A stretch of DNA of 64,000 nt from Micavibrio_C sp965231165 (lineage in GTDB: Bacteria; Pseudomonadota; Alphaproteobacteria; Micavibrionales; Micavibrionaceae): positions 186,001-250,000 of the forward strand of contig OZ246421.1 in the NCBI GenBank assembly GCA_965231165.1, given 5' to 3'. The notes beneath the pieces are model-generated. The model had not been told where the DNA came from and did not search any database. It worked only from the letters and a program-made list of their open reading frames with translations. Every line of letters starts with the position of its first letter. Positions within the stretch are counted from its first letter, which is position 1. The translations under genes were made by a program, and so were the position numbers. Positions 52,348-61,491 of this stretch are shown in pieces.

Positions 52348-53016
52348 TTACGCCACCCGACGGTTATCTCGCTGATAGACCTGCCACAAAGTGCTGATCA
52401 ATGCGCTGTGATTACGCATAAAATTAAACAAGACTGAGGGCATGTGCGCTGGGGCAGCGGGCGTGATATCGGTCAGCGCATAATGACCGATCAGAATGCT
52501 TCGTTCAAAACAGGTGATCGGGAAGGGCAGGCCTTTCAGCACCAGCGGCGGTTTGGAAAATTCACACATATAATCATTTCCGGCAACAAAGCCGTTGGCG
52601 TCCATGAAAGCGGTGTCGCGAAAATTGAGGTCGAGCGCCGAAAGCGTATCGAAGAGGCAGCGGCTGATTCGGGCGCCGCTGATATCAGTGCCGCCGAACA
52701 AGGCGCCCCGGCACTGGGTGCTGTCCAGTACGGATTCGCACAGAGCAGTATTATAAAGCTGGGTGTTGATTAAAGATGTGCGGCGCAGCGAGGATTCTGA
52801 CAGATTGGCACCCATCAAGTTGGCCTCATCAAGCAAAGCGTTATCGAGAATGGCGCCGTCCATCAGGGCGTTCACCAGATTGGCGTGCCGTAAATCGGCA
52901 AAGGCCAAAGAGATATTTTCTGAAATGGCCGTTTCTACGGCCTGCCTGATGCTGGAAAAATGTCCTGTGAAGAGGGGGTTGCCTGTTCTGACGTGATTGA
53001 TGGCTATAGTTTTCAA
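52348..53016 (-). CDS. Pentapeptide-repeat-like protein
   Basis: A 222-residue protein with a run of A(D/N)LxxANL-type repeats: ADLRHANLVNALMDGAILDNALLDEANLMGANL, which fit a right-handed beta helix. The function of such proteins varies, including DNA-gyrase protection. After residue 125 the chain is not repetitive. A perfect 14-bp palindrome lies 21 bp before the start. Confidence 0.75.
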   Translation of the reverse strand: MKTIAINHVRTGNPLFTGHFSSIRQAVETAISENISLAFADLRHANLVNALMDGAILDNALLDEANLMGANLSESSLRRTSLINTQLYNTALCESVLDSTQCRGALFGGTDISGARISRCLFDTLSALDLNFRDTAFMDANGFVAGNDYMCEFSKPPLVLKGLPFPITCFERSILIGHYALTDITPAAPAHMPSVLFNFMRNHSALISTLWQVYQRDNRRVA

Positions 53017-53036
53017 CGCTCGTTCTCCGTAAATAG

Positions 53037-53050
53037 TTGCAAGCTTGCAA
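53037..53050. promoter_or_regulatory. Palindrome TTGCAAGCTTGCAA
   Basis: A perfect 14-bp palindrome, 21 bp upstream of the pentapeptide-like gene, in its likely promoter or leader. A regulator binding site is possible; none is identified. Confidence 0.35.
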
Positions 53051-53182
53051 GTGTTTAAACGCGGTTACTTATTAATTTATGCGACTTATAGTTGTTATTA
53101 TGGCTGTAAAGTCAAGCGCGAAAAGGTGGGATGCATACAGTGCGATGTGGAAATCTGTATGCCAAGGCACTAATATCACTGC

Positions 53183-55063
53183 ATGACTACGCCAGACGAC
53201 ACACCATTAACCGCATTGGAACGCGGGGCAGCCCTGATCCGGGGGTTCGCCCGGTCCTTGCCGGAAACGCCGGGGGTTTACCGCATGCTGAATGCGGCGG
53301 GCGATGTTTTATATGTGGGCAAGGCCAAGGCGTTGCAGCGTCGTGTGCTGTCTTATGCGCAGGTCGAAAAGCAGCCTTTGCGCCTGCAGCGCATGATCGC
53401 CGAAACCGTGGATATGCTTTTCATGCATACGCATACGGAAGTCGAGGCATTGCTGCTGGAATCGAACCTGATCAAGAAACTGAAGCCGCGTTATAATGTC
53501 TTGCTGCGCGATGACAAATCGTTCCCCTATATTATGATCACGGGCGACCATGATTTCCCGTTGCTGACCAAGCATCGCGGTGCGCACAAGCGTAAGGGGG
53601 AATATTTCGGGCCGTTCGCGTCGGCGGCTTCGGTCAATCATACCGTGGCCATTTTGCAGCGGGCCTTTATGCTGCGGAACTGTGCCGATACCGTGTTTGC
53701 CAACCGTTCAAGACCCTGCCTGCAATATCATATCAAGCGTTGCACGGCACCTTGCGTCGGTTATGTCTCTAAAGAGGAATATGGTGCGCAGGTGAAGCTG
53801 GCGCATGATTTTCTTTCAGGCAAAAGCCGCGAGGTGCAGGACGAATTTGCCGAAAAAATGCAGGAAGCCAGCGCCGCACAGGATTATGAAGAGGCCGCCA
53901 AATACCGTGACCGGATCAAGGCGCTGACAATGATTCAATCATCGCAGGACGTGAATGTCAGCGGGCTGGGCGATGTCGATGTGGTTGGTTTGTGGCGGGA
54001 AAACGCCCGCAGTTGCGTGATGGTGTTTTTCTTTCGCGGCGGGCAGAATTTCGGCAATCGCGCTTATTTCCCGCGTCATGCGGCGGATGATTTGTCGGAA
54101 GATATTCTGGCGGCATTTGTGGCGCAGTTTTACGAGAACAAGCCGGTGCCGAAAGAAATTTTGTTAAGCCACCCCGCTAGTGAAGCCGGATTGCTGGAGG
54201 AGGCGCTGACCGAACGCGTCAAGGGTAAGCACAAGATACGCTTGAGCGTACCCGAAAAGGGGCAGAAAAAGCGCCTGATTGAAATGGTGGTGCATAACGC
54301 GCGTGAAGCGCTGGCGCGTGAAGCGTTGCAACTGGCGGGGACAGAGCGGTTGCTGTCGGGTGTGGCCAACCTGTTCGGCATGGATGAACCGCCGCAGCGG
54401 ATCGAGGTCTATGATAACAGCCACATCGCCGGGACGAATATGGTGGGCGGTCTGATCGTGGCCGGGCCGGAGGGGTTCCGCAAGAACGCCTACCGTAAGT
54501 TCAATATTCGTGAAGCCGCAGAGTCGGACGATTACGCCATGATGCGCGAGGTTATGCATCGGCGTTTTGGCAAGGCGATAGAGGAAGGTAAAGGGCCGGA
54601 TACGGAAGATTGGCCTGATCTGGTGCTGATCGATGGCGGACTGGGGCAACTGAACGCAGTGCGCGGCGTGTTCGAAGATTTGGGCATCATGGATAGTTTG
54701 ACGCTGGTATCGATTGCCAAGGGGCCGGACCGGAACGCGGGGCGCGAGAAATTTTTTATACCGGAGCGCGATATGTTCCAGTTGCCGATTGATGATCCCA
54801 TACTACATTACCTGCAAAGACTGCGTGACGAGGCGCACCGTTTTGCCATCGGCTCGCACCGGGCGCGACGGACAAAGCAGATTTCGGCATCGCCGTTGGA
54901 TGATGTGCCGGGGATCGGGGCCAAGCGGAAGAAGGCCTTGCTGCTGCATTTTGGATCGGCGCAGGACGTGGTGGTGGCGGGTATTCAGGACCTGGAACAG
55001 GTCGAGGGGATATCGCATGCGGTGGCGGAGAAAATCTACAATTATTTCCACGACAATTTGTAG
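53183..55063 (+). CDS. uvrC: Excinuclease ABC subunit UvrC
   Basis: Makes the 3' and 5' incisions in nucleotide excision repair with UvrB. The 626 residues comprise the GIY-YIG-like nuclease domain (about 30-110, LPETPGVYRMLNAAGDVLYVGKAKAL), a UVR motif (EASAAQDYEEAAKYRDRIKAL, near 220), the RNase H-like nuclease domain with Asp in VYDNSHIAGTNMVG (near 410), and tandem helix-hairpin-helices at the C-terminus (DVPGIGAKRKKALLLHFGS). It is transcribed alone. Confidence 0.97.
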   Translation: MTTPDDTPLTALERGAALIRGFARSLPETPGVYRMLNAAGDVLYVGKAKALQRRVLSYAQVEKQPLRLQRMIAETVDMLFMHTHTEVEALLLESNLIKKLKPRYNVLLRDDKSFPYIMITGDHDFPLLTKHRGAHKRKGEYFGPFASAASVNHTVAILQRAFMLRNCADTVFANRSRPCLQYHIKRCTAPCVGYVSKEEYGAQVKLAHDFLSGKSREVQDEFAEKMQEASAAQDYEEAAKYRDRIKALTMIQSSQDVNVSGLGDVDVVGLWRENARSCVMVFFFRGGQNFGNRAYFPRHAADDLSEDILAAFVAQFYENKPVPKEILLSHPASEAGLLEEALTERVKGKHKIRLSVPEKGQKKRLIEMVVHNAREALAREALQLAGTERLLSGVANLFGMDEPPQRIEVYDNSHIAGTNMVGGLIVAGPEGFRKNAYRKFNIREAAESDDYAMMREVMHRRFGKAIEEGKGPDTEDWPDLVLIDGGLGQLNAVRGVFEDLGIMDSLTLVSIAKGPDRNAGREKFFIPERDMFQLPIDDPILHYLQRLRDEAHRFAIGSHRARRTKQISASPLDDVPGIGAKRKKALLLHFGSAQDVVVAGIQDLEQVEGISHAVAEKIYNYFHDNL

Positions 55064-55263
55064 GTAGAATTTCTTTGATTTACAGTGATTTATAAGAAAA
55101 ACCGTCAATTTTCGGTAAAGTTCCGCTTGCAGGCTTTGGCGGGGGCTGGTAATTTCCCGGCTATTCATGATGATTGAATTTTGGAAGGCCGAAGACCCGG
55201 GAGCGGGTCGTCTTTGCCTTCCGAAGACGAAACCCTAAGGCGAAACCCAGAAGGAAGAAACGT

Positions 55264-56007
55264 ATGTTTCATCGTCCCAAAACAGAACAGCAACCCGGTG
55301 AGCAGACAGTGACGTCTGCGGCCCCGGTAACTGAGACGCGCAACACTTATACCCAACCTGAGGAAAAAAATATGACCGCCAACAACAGCGAACAACAGGA
55401 CACCACACAAGCAGCACGTATCGACATTCCGGGTGGTGCCGCCGCATTCCAGCGCCCGGGCGCTGCGCAGCCTGGCCGCGTTCCTCCGGGATCCGCTTAT
55501 GCCGCTGCACCGGCTGCCGCTTATCCTGGCGCTGGCAGCTACAACACCGCTGGTGTTGGCGCACGTTCTTCCGTGACAGCCGATGGCCGCCGCCTCGTTA
55601 TCGGTGAGGGCATCAGCATCTCCGGTGAGATTGAAGCCTGCGATACGCTGGTTGTTGAAGGCACCGTTGAAGCTGCCCTGAAAGGCGCCCGCATTCTGGA
55701 AGTGGCCGAGAACGGCACGTTCTACGGCACCGTCGAAATCGACGAATGCACGATTGCTGGCCGCTTCGAAGGCGACATCACAGTGAATGGCCGCCTGACG
55801 ATCCGTTCCACGGGTTCGATCACAGGCACGATGGCTTATAAAGAGCTGGCAGTTGAAGCCGGTGCGACTGTTGACGGCAAAATTACGCCGCTCTCTGCGA
55901 AGGGGGTAGTGAAATCGGACAAGCCGGGAAAGCCTATGAAGGCGCGTCGCGAGGCTGAGAACGACGGTTCGCAACTGCCGTTCGGAAGCTCGATCGAAGC
56001 TGCCTGA
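55264..56007 (+). CDS. Bactofilin family cytoskeletal protein
   Basis: A polymer-forming protein of 247 residues with a central right-handed beta-helix of the bactofilin fold (DUF583, PF04519): GEGISISGEIEACDTLVVEGTVEA and TFYGTVEIDECTIAGRFEGDITVNGRLTI. The flanking N-terminal part is long and disordered (Ala/Pro/Tyr-rich). The start at 55264 is preferred because AAGGAAGAA lies upstream; a longer frame adds 30 residues. Such proteins organise cell shape or wall enzymes. Confidence 0.9.
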   Translation: MFHRPKTEQQPGEQTVTSAAPVTETRNTYTQPEEKNMTANNSEQQDTTQAARIDIPGGAAAFQRPGAAQPGRVPPGSAYAAAPAAAYPGAGSYNTAGVGARSSVTADGRRLVIGEGISISGEIEACDTLVVEGTVEAALKGARILEVAENGTFYGTVEIDECTIAGRFEGDITVNGRLTIRSTGSITGTMAYKELAVEAGATVDGKITPLSAKGVVKSDKPGKPMKARREAENDGSQLPFGSSIEAA

Positions 56008-56082
56008 TTTGAAAGCTCGGAAGGCCATCAAGGGTTCCTATAAGCGCATAGCGTATAAAGGGTGAAAAGGAACTCCCAAGCC

Positions 56083-56637
56083 ATGATGAAAATTTCAGCA
56101 ACATTACGTTATCTAATCGTACACGCACGGAGAAAAGGCCGGTTGGCCTTTTCCTCCCGCGATGCTCTGTCTTTGATCCTCATCGCTGGTTTGCCGTTCG
56201 TGATGGTCAGTTCTTTCTCGATTAATAAATCCGTCAATCGCAATGTCGCTTATGCCTATGCTACGGCGCGCACTGTGCCGAGTGTGCCGCCTGCAGAAGC
56301 GGAGCGTCTGGGTCGTCATATCGCGGCACAGGTGAAGGGTAATCCCGCAGCGTTTTTAAAATTAAGCGGCCCTCAGGTGGCGATGATCTTTAACAAACCG
56401 GGTCTGCAGCGCACCGAAGGCGATATGGGCGTTTGGCAATATCGTACCCATGACTGCGTATTGGACCTCTATATTGCCGACAAGGGCAATGGTTCCGTCA
56501 CGCATTACGAAACCCGTTCACGGAGCAAAGCTTCCGGCGGCGACAATGCTATGGATCAGGCCACACGCCGTGAATGCGTGAAATCCGTTTTCAACGGGCA
56601 TGACGGTCTGGTGCCGATGCAGTTTGCTTCGCGCTAA
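56083..56637 (+). CDS. Hypothetical inner-membrane protein
   Basis: A 184-residue protein with one membrane helix near residues 28-48 (LSLILIAGLPFVMVSSFS) and a periplasmic or cytoplasmic tail with two Cys. A C-terminal block (WQYRTHDCVLDLYIADKG) is distinctive but not assigned to any family. It follows bactofilin at 75 bp and may belong with it. Confidence 0.65.
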   Translation: MMKISATLRYLIVHARRKGRLAFSSRDALSLILIAGLPFVMVSSFSINKSVNRNVAYAYATARTVPSVPPAEAERLGRHIAAQVKGNPAAFLKLSGPQVAMIFNKPGLQRTEGDMGVWQYRTHDCVLDLYIADKGNGSVTHYETRSRSKASGGDNAMDQATRRECVKSVFNGHDGLVPMQFASR

Positions 56638-56639
56638 AA

Positions 56640-57272
56640 TCAGGCCGTTTTCTCTTTAAATTCACAAAGATCATAAACCGGACATTCCGCACAGAGTGGG
56701 TTACGGGCCTTGCAGATATAGCGTCCGTGCAGGATCAGCCAGTGATGGGCGTGGCGGCGGAATTCTTTTGGCACGATTTTTTCCAGTTTGTCTTCCACTT
56801 GCTCAACGGTTTTACCGGGAGCCAGGCCTGTGCGGTTGCTGATGCGGAAGATATGCGTATCAACAGCGATGGTTTCCTGACCAAACGCGATATTGAGCAC
56901 GACGTTGGCGGTTTTGCGCCCCACGCCCGGCAGCTTTACCAGTTCTTCGCGTGTCTGCGGGATGTCGCCGTTATATTCCCGCACCAGAATGTCTGAAAGG
57001 GCGATGATGTTTTTGGCCTTGCCGTTATAAAGGCCGATGGTCTTGATATATTCCTTCAGGCCGTCTTCGCCGAGCTTCAGCATTTTCTGTGGCGTGTCGA
57101 TTTTTTTGAACAGCGGGCCGGTGGCTTTGTTGACGCCTTTATCGGTCGCCTGCGCCGACAGCACCACGGCCACCAGCAATGTATAGGGATTCACGTAGTT
57201 CAGCTCACCCTGCGGTGTGGGGTTGTTTTTTTGCAGAGTTTTAAAAAAGGCGGTGATGTTTTCTTTTTTCAT
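56640..57272 (-). CDS. nth: Endonuclease III
   Basis: A DNA glycosylase/AP lyase that removes oxidised pyrimidines. The 210-residue chain has the helix-hairpin-helix LPGVGRKTANVV with catalytic Lys120, Asp138 in AVDTHIFR, and the [4Fe-4S] cluster cysteines 187, 194, 197 and 203 (CKARNPLCAECPVYDLC). It ends 2 bp from the convergent membrane protein gene. Confidence 0.97.
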   Translation of the reverse strand: MKKENITAFFKTLQKNNPTPQGELNYVNPYTLLVAVVLSAQATDKGVNKATGPLFKKIDTPQKMLKLGEDGLKEYIKTIGLYNGKAKNIIALSDILVREYNGDIPQTREELVKLPGVGRKTANVVLNIAFGQETIAVDTHIFRISNRTGLAPGKTVEQVEDKLEKIVPKEFRRHAHHWLILHGRYICKARNPLCAECPVYDLCEFKEKTA

Positions 57273-57387
57273 GGTTAGAGAAGAATAACCGATCTTGATG
57301 GCAGAAGGCTATGATATTACATGTAAAAATGGTGATCATTGAAGCGGGCGACTGGCCGCGCTAAGGTGAGATCAATGGAGAATTATT

Positions 57388-57816
57388 ATGACCGACCTGA
57401 AGACGATTTATACGCGGACGACCAGCCAGAAAGTGGCCGTTTTTGCGCCGAAGACTGTTAGCTCTACGCAAGCCGCACAGCTTAACAAGCTGGAAGATAT
57501 CCTGACGGCGTTATCGTCGGTTGATTGCAGCTTCAGTATCGAATTGAATGGTCTGGATATGGCGATTGGCATTTGCAATGACGCCAGCAGTGTGATGATC
57601 CCTTTTACCCTGCAGGATGACAGGCAAGGCGGCAGCCGGATATTGGTCGATAGCACGGGGGTGGCGCCGGTCGCTTTTGATATGCTGTCCGATGAAGTGT
57701 CCTTTGTGAAGTTTCTGGCTGTCGAGCAAAGGGACCGCGTTCTCCGGCAAAATATGGCGATGGGGATTGCCGGTTATTTGGTGCCCACGCCAGCGCCAAC
57801 CCCGTCGAAGCCATGA
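57388..57816 (+). CDS. Hypothetical 142-residue protein
   Basis: A small soluble protein (MTDLKTIYTRTTSQKVAVFAPKT...) without signal peptide, membrane segment or metal motifs. The ribosome site GGAGAA is good, and codon use matches the core genes. Its relation to the Ada-like gene 41 bp downstream is unknown. Confidence 0.6.
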   Translation: MTDLKTIYTRTTSQKVAVFAPKTVSSTQAAQLNKLEDILTALSSVDCSFSIELNGLDMAIGICNDASSVMIPFTLQDDRQGGSRILVDSTGVAPVAFDMLSDEVSFVKFLAVEQRDRVLRQNMAMGIAGYLVPTPAPTPSKP

Positions 57817-57857
57817 ATCGGATTGGCGCAGCGGTCAATCCAGATTAGCTTTTATAT

Positions 57858-58697
57858 ATGACGCAGATCAGCACACAGGTCGTATCGGACACTATTGATT
57901 ATATCGTTGCTCACTGGCAGCAACAGCCAGACCTTGACGCATTGGCGCGTCGTGCTGGATATGATCCCACGCATTTTCAAAAGACGTTTACCAAGATGGT
58001 GGGGTTAAGCCCGAAAAAACTGGTGCAGTATATGAATGCCCGGCATGCGCGGGATTTTCTGCTGGAGGGTTATTCGACGCTGGATGCGGCTTACGCGGCG
58101 GGGTTGTCAGGCAATGGCCGCCTGTTTGATTTGTTTGTGAATGTTGAGGCGGCCACACCGGGTGAAGTGCAGAAGAAGGGGCAGGGTTTGCGCATCAGCT
58201 ACGGTTATCATCCGACTCCGCTGGGTGATATCCTGATTGCGCAGACGGAACGCGGTATCTGCTGGCTCGGGTTCGTGGTGGAAGAAGATCGCGATGTGCC
58301 GATGCAGCGTCTGCTCGCCTATTGGCCGAAAGCTGAGTTTATTGAAGATGTAGAAAGCACGGCTATCGCAGCGCAAAAAATTATGACGGTATGGCGCGGT
58401 GCAGCAGAACCTAAATTCAATATCCATCTTTACGGCACCAATTTTCAAATTCAGGTCTGGCAGGCTTTGCTGAAAATTCCATGCGGCGGTGCAGTAAGCT
58501 ATCAGGATGTGGCGAATTACCTAGAAAAACCCACGGCCAGCCGCGCTGTGGGCGGGGCGGTGGGGGCCAACCCGATATCTTTATTAATTCCCTGCCACCG
58601 TGTCATTCAGTCCTCGGGCATCATCGAGAATTACGGCTGGGGCACACCGCGCAAAAAGTTGATTCTGGCAATGGAGTCTGCCAATATCCAGACCTGA
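57858..58697 (+). CDS. Ada-like AraC-type regulator fused to O6-alkylguanine methyltransferase
   Basis: A 279-residue fusion: an AraC-type helix-turn-helix domain (residues about 10-110, DLDALARRAGYDPTHFQKTF) followed by O6-alkylguanine-DNA alkyltransferase with PCHRV acceptor Cys246. The N-terminal methyl-phosphotriester zinc domain of E. coli Ada is absent. It can repair alkylated guanine; regulation by the HTH part is likely but its trigger is unclear without the zinc domain. The gene follows a small ORF and precedes another unknown. Confidence 0.92.
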   Translation: MTQISTQVVSDTIDYIVAHWQQQPDLDALARRAGYDPTHFQKTFTKMVGLSPKKLVQYMNARHARDFLLEGYSTLDAAYAAGLSGNGRLFDLFVNVEAATPGEVQKKGQGLRISYGYHPTPLGDILIAQTERGICWLGFVVEEDRDVPMQRLLAYWPKAEFIEDVESTAIAAQKIMTVWRGAAEPKFNIHLYGTNFQIQVWQALLKIPCGGAVSYQDVANYLEKPTASRAVGGAVGANPISLLIPCHRVIQSSGIIENYGWGTPRKKLILAMESANIQT

Positions 58698-58741
58698 AAT
58701 AAGAACCTGAAAAAATCAGGACGGAACAGGGAAGGATCAAC

Positions 58742-59197
58742 ATGAAAACCATCAATCTCGAAGCGCTTTATCACGAAGCGGCACAAGGTGCCCATCCGGC
58801 AGTTGACCGGACAGCGCAGGTTCATTTGCTCGGACAATATGTTGGTACACTTGCGCAGGTTCTTCAGGATTCCGGATTCAAGGTGACGCATGAATTGCTG
58901 ACGTTTACGCCGCAGGCAAATTTAAAACTGACAATTGACGGCGACACGCACGATTTTCAACTGACCATTCCTGACAGCGGTACAGGCCTTAGCAATAAAC
59001 TTGTCGTTTCCGGCAATGCTGATTGCTCGCTGCGGGAGTTCATTATTTATAATGACGACGGTTCCATTCCCATCACCCGTTTTGAAGATATGAGTGTGAT
59101 GCTGGCCGAGCATCTGGCGGTGGAATGCGGACGCAAGGTTTTCCAGCAGCAAGAGCATGTGATGCGTCTGGCCGATCTGGCGCGTTATACGATTTAG
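58742..59197 (+). CDS. Hypothetical 151-residue protein
   Basis: A soluble alpha/beta protein of unknown family, with ordered-looking N-terminal helices (LGQYVGTLAQVLQDSGF) and an acidic C-terminal half. Two Cys residues are present. It starts 45 bp after the Ada-like gene with a ribosome-site-like GGAAGGA and may be its operon partner, although no function is known. Confidence 0.6.
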   Translation: MKTINLEALYHEAAQGAHPAVDRTAQVHLLGQYVGTLAQVLQDSGFKVTHELLTFTPQANLKLTIDGDTHDFQLTIPDSGTGLSNKLVVSGNADCSLREFIIYNDDGSIPITRFEDMSVMLAEHLAVECGRKVFQQQEHVMRLADLARYTI

Positions 59198-59208
59198 GAT
59201 TTTTCCCG

Positions 59209-59502
59209 TTAGATGTTCAGGAGCTTCTGAACCCAGTTTTTCTTGTTGGGTTCCGGGACATTTATGACGTCATCTCCCGGGAGAGTTCTGTTTCCCTCCA
59301 TCACAAAATTGAATGATTTCCCATTTCTTCCTTGAATTTCAAGGTGAGTTTTTCCTGTCGCTTCATTGAAAACAGTCTTTGTGCCCTCAACTCTGTAATC
59401 GCGCGGGCCGTATTCACGCTGCATCATCCAGAACGAGAAGCGCTGATAAGCTTCGTGATCATTTAGAAGTTCTTTTGCCGCCGGGCTAAGGGGTGCTTTC
59501 AT
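59209..59502 (-). CDS. Hypothetical 97-residue protein
   Basis: A small basic protein (MKAPLSPAAKELLNDHEAYQRFSFWMMQREYGPRDYRVEGTKTVF...) with an alternating polar pattern, no cysteines, signal or known domain. The sequence is clean and codon use normal. It lies between convergent and codirectional genes, 80 bp after dapB's 3' side. Confidence 0.55.
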   Translation of the reverse strand: MKAPLSPAAKELLNDHEAYQRFSFWMMQREYGPRDYRVEGTKTVFNEATGKTHLEIQGRNGKSFNFVMEGNRTLPGDDVINVPEPNKKNWVQKLLNI

Positions 59503-59583
59503 TCTGCTCTCCGTTTATTGATTTTATACCAATGCCCTGTTTTATGGATATTGTCAAAAAAATAGTTTAATTATCTGAAATCA

Positions 59584-60285
59584 TTAAATTTCCAAAACAT
59601 CCCTCATGGTGTAAAAGCCATGCGGTTTGTTTTTGAGCCAGGTGGCGGCGCGGAGTGCGCCTTTGGCGAACAGGCTGCGGTCGTGGGCGCGGTGGCCGAG
59701 TTCGATACGTTCACCGGGGCCGAAGAAGCTGACGGTGTGTTCGCCGATGACATCGCCGCCGCGCTGCACGGCATAGCCGACCACGCCGGATTCGCGCATA
59801 CCGGAACGGTCGAACGGGGCAGCCGGACGGCCCGTGGCCCTGCCCAGCATCAGCGCGGTGCCGGACGGGGCATCTATTTTATTGTGGTGATGGGTCTCGC
59901 TGATCTCGATATCAAAATCATGACCCAGACGTTTTGATGCCTGTTCCACCAGGGCTGCCAGCAGATTGACGCCGATACTCATATTGGCGGAGAAAAGCAG
60001 CGGGCATTCCTTGGCGGCGTCCTGCATTTCCTGCATGTCCGTTTCGGTCAGGCCGGTGGTGCCGATGACGATGGGTTTGTGATGTTTGGCGGCGAGCCAG
60101 ATATGCTTGCGGGTGGCCTCCGGTGTGGTGAAATCGATCACCAGATCGCTGTGAAAGAGCAGTTCCGGATCGTCTGTCGATGTGGTGCCGCCCGCATAGG
60201 CAAGATCACCCCATCTGCCGGATTCCAGTTCCTGCGTCAGCATCTGGCCCATGCGGCCTTTATGTCCGGCGATGGTTATTTTCAT
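59584..60285 (-). CDS. dapB: 4-Hydroxy-tetrahydrodipicolinate reductase
   Basis: Reduces the DapA product in the lysine/diaminopimelate pathway. The 233 residues contain the NAD(P)H-binding GHKGRMGQML near the N-terminus and the substrate-binding block ETHHHNKIDAPSGTALMLG (His and Lys, near 130-148). It is a little shorter than E. coli DapB (273). It starts 1 bp after the dnaJ stop codon region, completing the dnaK-dnaJ-dapB order common in alphaproteobacteria. Confidence 0.96.
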   Translation of the reverse strand: MKITIAGHKGRMGQMLTQELESGRWGDLAYAGGTTSTDDPELLFHSDLVIDFTTPEATRKHIWLAAKHHKPIVIGTTGLTETDMQEMQDAAKECPLLFSANMSIGVNLLAALVEQASKRLGHDFDIEISETHHHNKIDAPSGTALMLGRATGRPAAPFDRSGMRESGVVGYAVQRGGDVIGEHTVSFFGPGERIELGHRAHDRSLFAKGALRAATWLKNKPHGFYTMRDVLEI

Positions 60286-60286
60286 G

Positions 60287-61426
60287 TCAGTCCTTCAAAT
60301 CGCTCCAGACTTCTTTCACCTTTGAGAAGAAGCCCGATGATTCAGGACTATGTTTGCCCTGCGCTGTGCCGCCGAGGGATTTATCCAGTTCCTTCAGCAA
60401 ATCCTGTTGCTTGCGGTTCAGGTGCATGGGTGTTTCCACCAGCACGTCGATAAACATGTCGCCGACGGCATCGGAACGCAGCACAGGCATGCCTTTGCCT
60501 TTCAGGCGCAGCTGTTGTCCGGTTTGCGTGCCTTCGGGGATTTTGACCTTGGTGCGGTTGCCACCGATGGTCGGGACTTCCACTTCGCCGCCGAGCGCGG
60601 CTGTTGTCATCGGGATCGGTACGCGGCAATAGATGTTGGCACCGTCGCGCTTGAATAATTTGTGCGGTTTGACGGCCAGCAGAACGTAAAGATCGCCCGA
60701 TGGTCCGCCGCGGAAACCGGCTTCGCCTTCACCTGCCAGGCGAATGCGGCGTCCGCTCTCGATACCGGCGGGGATTTTGACCTTGAGCGCCTTTTCCTTA
60801 CGGACGCGGCCCTGACCGCTGCATTTCTTGCAAGGGTCACGGATGATTTTGCCAGCGCCGTTACAGGTGGGGCAGGTGCGTTCGATGGTAAAGAAGCCTT
60901 GTTGCATGCGCATACGACCCGCACCGCTACAGGCCGGGCATTGTTCTTCGCTGGTGCCGGGTTCAGCGCCGGAGCCGTTGCATTTATCGCAGCTTTCGTT
61001 CGTGGGAATTTTGATGGTGGTTTCAATGCCGCTGTATGCTTCTTCCAGCGTGATTTCCATGGTGTATTGCATGTCGCCGCCGCGTTGCGGCCCGCTGCGT
61101 CCGCCGCCACGGTTCATCATGTCGCCGAACATGTCTTCGAAAATGTCGGTGAACGCGCCGCCGAAGCCGCCCGAGAAACCGCCGCCACCGCCGCCGCCCG
61201 CCATGTGCATGCCCTCGGCACCGAACTGATCGTAGGCAGCGCGCTTTTGCGGGTCTTTCAACGCTTCATAGGCTTCGTTGACTTCCTTGAATTTGGCTTC
61301 GGACTTGGGGTCGTCCTTGTTGCGGTCGGGGTGATATTGCATGGCCAGCTTGCGAAAAGCTTTCTTCAGCTCTTCATCAGTCGCTTTACGGTCAACGCCC
61401 AGTGTCTGGTAATAATCCTTGGCCAT
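60287..61426 (-). CDS. dnaJ: Chaperone DnaJ
   Basis: The J-domain co-chaperone that stimulates DnaK ATP hydrolysis. The 379 residues have a J domain with HPD at AMQYHPDRNKD (near 33-35), a Gly/Phe-rich region, four zinc motifs (CDKCNGSG, CPACSGAG, CPTCNGAG, CKKCSGQG), and the C-terminal substrate-binding domain. It follows dnaK by 65 bp with a hairpin between them. Confidence 0.98.
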   Translation of the reverse strand: MAKDYYQTLGVDRKATDEELKKAFRKLAMQYHPDRNKDDPKSEAKFKEVNEAYEALKDPQKRAAYDQFGAEGMHMAGGGGGGGFSGGFGGAFTDIFEDMFGDMMNRGGGRSGPQRGGDMQYTMEITLEEAYSGIETTIKIPTNESCDKCNGSGAEPGTSEEQCPACSGAGRMRMQQGFFTIERTCPTCNGAGKIIRDPCKKCSGQGRVRKEKALKVKIPAGIESGRRIRLAGEGEAGFRGGPSGDLYVLLAVKPHKLFKRDGANIYCRVPIPMTTAALGGEVEVPTIGGNRTKVKIPEGTQTGQQLRLKGKGMPVLRSDAVGDMFIDVLVETPMHLNRKQQDLLKELDKSLGGTAQGKHSPESSGFFSKVKEVWSDLKD

Positions 61427-61454
61427 TATTTACCCTGTATTGCCTTGTCAAAGC

Positions 61455-61481
61455 GGCGGGGCCCTTTTAAGTGGCCCCGCC
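61455..61481 (-). other. Hairpin between dnaK and dnaJ
   Basis: A perfect 9-bp stem GGCGGGGCC/GGCCCCGCC with a 9-nt loop lies in the dnaK-dnaJ spacer. It lacks a T-run, so it is more likely an RNA-processing or attenuation element that changes the ratio of the two proteins than a terminator. Confidence 0.5.
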
Positions 61482-61491
61482 TGATGTTTGA

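Noticed and set aside
55165..56031. 288-residue minus-strand frame opposite bactofilin
   Set aside because: It mirrors a repetitive beta-helix gene, which produces long antisense frames; no independent evidence.
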